64,000 nt of DNA from JAAFHB01 sp963675995 (lineage in GTDB: Bacteria; Bacteroidota; Bacteroidia; Bacteroidales; Prolixibacteraceae): NCBI GenBank assembly GCA_963675995.2, contig CAXXIY010000002.1:1922001-1986000 (forward strand), given 5' to 3'. The translations under genes were made by a program, and so were the position numbers. The notes beneath the pieces were generated by a model. The model did no database searches, was not told the DNA's origin, and was given only the letters and a program-made list of their open reading frames with translations. Positions 62,663-64,000 of this stretch are shown here, piece after piece (position 1 is the stretch's first letter; every line of letters starts with the position of its first letter).

Positions 62663-63258
62663 ACCTCTATCAATTTTAAAATCATTTTTTTAACAACATC
62701 TTTACGTTCCTGTAAAAATTGGTTGTAGGCCTCCTGATCATCATTGAAATAGACCATCTGCAATAACGGACGTGCAGCAAAAGGGAGGATCAGCATCCCT
62801 AAAAGACTAACTACAATATGCCTGGGATCAAAATAGGAGGAATTATTCAATTCAACTTCATGAAGAAACATCTCAAGTATCTTCTGAGGTTCAATTCCTG
62901 ATTCAAACATCAGTGACTTAAGCATTACGGGATCACGGTTAATCTCATTGATGATGAATTGGGGTACATAAGGATTGGCATGAATCATATCGATGTAGTT
63001 GTCGATAAAGAAAATCATTTTCTCCTTCGTTGTTGCATCCGAAAAAAGGGTGCCTTTGACTTTGGAGAAAAACTTAGTAAAAATATCCTTGAATACCGCC
63101 TTGAAAAGGTTCTCCTTGCTTCTGAAATAATAGTGCAGGAGTGCTTTATTCATTCCTGCGGCATCAGCTATCTCCTGCATCCGGGCCCCCTCCATCCCTT
63201 TTAATACAAAAATTCGCCGGGCTGCTTCGTAAATTTTATCTTCAGTTGAACTGTCCAT
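62659..63258 (-). CDS. TetR/AcrR-family repressor of the efflux operon
   Basis: 199 residues. N-terminal HTH: IYEAARRIFVLKGMEGARMQ, EIADAAGMNKALLHYYFRSK, ENLFKAVF. The C-terminal ligand domain is helical, with PYVPQFIINEINRDP of the YbiH/CecR-like group. It is first in the operon, ahead of tolC-like, adaptor, two ATPases and two permeases. The promoter region holds two TTAACC/GGTTAA operators, so autorepression released by a drug-like ligand is the likely control (family knowledge plus sequence). Confidence 0.9.
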   Translation of the reverse strand: MDSSTEDKIYEAARRIFVLKGMEGARMQEIADAAGMNKALLHYYFRSKENLFKAVFKDIFTKFFSKVKGTLFSDATTKEKMIFFIDNYIDMIHANPYVPQFIINEINRDPVMLKSLMFESGIEPQKILEMFLHEVELNNSSYFDPRHIVVSLLGMLILPFAARPLLQMVYFNDDQEAYNQFLQERKDVVKKMILKLIEV

Positions 63259-63274
63259 GATCTTATCCTTTTAG

Positions 63275-63364
63275 TTTAACCAAACGGTTAATAATGCGAC
63301 AAAGATAAATCTATAATTGAAATAACCAAAAAGTTTAACCAAATAAATTAACTAAATGGTTAAA
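63275..63364 (-). promoter_or_regulatory. Promoter and TetR-type operators of the efflux operon
   Basis: Reading leftward, TTTG (63327-63330), 19 bases, TATCTTTG (63300-63307): a full Bacteroidota promoter. Operator 1 is the palindrome TTAACC-AAAC-GGTTAA (63275-63290), between the -7 element and the tetR ATG. Operator 2 is TTTAACCA...TGGTTAAA (63334-63364, 15-base spacer), just upstream of the -33 element. A repressor at both sites would bracket the promoter. Confidence 0.75.
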
Positions 63365-63413
63365 GATTTGTTTCTGCTCTGACAAAAGGAGAGAGGGGTA
63401 ACCAGGGTAAAAT

Positions 63414-63452
63414 AAAAACCCCCGGAAAACTAACTGTTTTCCGGGGGTTTTT
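63414..63452. terminator. Terminator with 17-base perfect arms
   Basis: Arms AAAAACCCCCGGAAAAC (63414-63430) and its complement (63436-63452), loop taact, with A-run before and T-run after, so it works in both directions. It ends near the stop of the leftward... gene's promoter side; most probably it insulates the efflux operon from the esterase gene at 63469, which reads leftward into it. Confidence 0.85.
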
Positions 63453-63468
63453 ATGTTTGAATCAACTT

Positions 63469-64000
63469 TTAATATAATGTTGACTGTTTGTATGCCGGTT
63501 TTTTATTGAATAAGTTATAAAGGAATGATCTCTCTTCAGGCTTATTCTCCTGTGTATTAGGCATTGGTAATAGGGGAGCACTCTTTACAACCAGATCTTT
63601 TTTCTCATTTTCATTTTCTTTGGCTGCCGTATTTACAGAATCAATTTTTGGACTCCATAACGAGGTGATTTCCATAAACCGCTCATAAGCCTGTTTATGT
63701 TGACTTAGCAGCCATTTGTAAATGTTTTGATCTGAATATACTTTTTGAATACCATGTCCCTGTCCTTTCAGAACCGAAAATTTTGGTCTGGAACCCACAT
63801 CCTGTAATGCTTCAACCATCTGTTCTGAACGTTTGAGATTCACTTTTCTGTCAACTTCACCATGGAATACCCATGTTGGGATATCTTTAAGTGTTTCAGC
63901 CATATTGACATTCCCTCCGCCACAAAGTGGCATAATTGCTGCGAAGTATTCCGGATAACGGGATGCGATATCCCAGGTGCCAAATCCTCCCAGAGACATC
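63469..64000 (-). CDS. Alpha/beta hydrolase, PHB-depolymerase/feruloyl-esterase-like (5' end beyond window)
   Basis: 177 visible codons; the start lies beyond base 64000. Nucleophile elbow SLGGFGTWDIASRYPEYFAA at the very edge (Ser of G-x-S-x-G), then LCGGGNVNMAETLKDIPTWV, acid region FHGEVDRKVNLKRSE, and GQGHGIQKVYSD with the likely catalytic His. A tail of about 60 residues (NEKKDLVVKSAP, NKKPAYKQSTLY) is atypical for the family. Homologues are exported esterases acting on polyesters or hemicellulose. It transcribes into the strong terminator at 63414. Confidence 0.8.
   Translation of the reverse strand, partial: MSLGGFGTWDIASRYPEYFAAIMPLCGGGNVNMAETLKDIPTWVFHGEVDRKVNLKRSEQMVEALQDVGSRPKFSVLKGQGHGIQKVYSDQNIYKWLLSQHKQAYERFMEITSLWSPKIDSVNTAAKENENEKKDLVVKSAPLLPMPNTQENKPEERSFLYNLFNKKPAYKQSTLY

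Noticed and set aside
1..64000. CRISPR arrays, rRNA and tRNA genes
   Set aside because: No regularly spaced direct repeats and no recognisable rRNA or tRNA sequence were found by reading.

Overview
The window is chromosomal DNA of a Bacteroidota bacterium, most likely from the Bacteroidales/Marinilabiliales side of the phylum. The evidence is lineage-typical families (DUF4954 beside glmS, DUF4492 ahead of cydAB, WG-repeat and PepSY-like proteins), many short-signal lipoproteins, promoters of the Bacteroidota type (TTG, 19-20 bases, TAnnTTTG), and scarce Shine-Dalgarno sequences. I saw no rRNA, tRNA or CRISPR array.

Layout. 1-4.7 kb: 3'-truncated rarA behind a large TPR protein, the DNA repair glycosylase tag, a PepSY-like protein and an ECF sigma factor. 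4.85-8.3 kb: an envelope cluster of a helical lipoprotein, two L,D-transpeptidases and an unknown membrane-anchored protein; the lipoprotein and the first transpeptidase share one N-terminal domain. 8.4-22.9 kb: housekeeping and metabolism (CPA2 antiporter, EamA transporter, MprF-like protein, galM, a Tat-exported oxidoreductase, a PAS-HTH regulator, DUF4954 + glmS, and a frameshifted endonuclease gene).

23.5-32.6 kb is the most unusual accessory region: a PP2C phosphatase, a TIG + CHAP-like lipoprotein, a 973-residue STAND NTPase with TPR-like repeats, and a leftward group with an unknown protein, a ClpX-like unfoldase lacking the zinc finger, a membrane WG-repeat protein and a tail-anchored protein. 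Signalling switch, unfoldase and possible cell-wall hydrolase together suggest an undescribed signalling or conflict module, but that link is inference from proximity.

33.1-38.8 kb: topoisomerase IV parE-parC with aroK, and a J-domain + KTSC protein. 38.9-50.2 kb: a graveyard of mobile DNA interleaved with intact genes. It holds three copies of a non-coding repeat, a degraded tyrosine recombinase, a group II intron-like remnant, a headless higA antitoxin, a GH43 N-terminal stub and an IS110 fragment. A sensor kinase there is flanked by two related 68-base repeats. 50.3-64 kb: a beta-propeller-type glycosidase-like protein, a YCII protein, the cytochrome bd oxidase operon, an esterase, and a seven-gene TetR-regulated tripartite ABC-2 efflux operon with a well-defined promoter/operator region, then a truncated esterase at the right edge.
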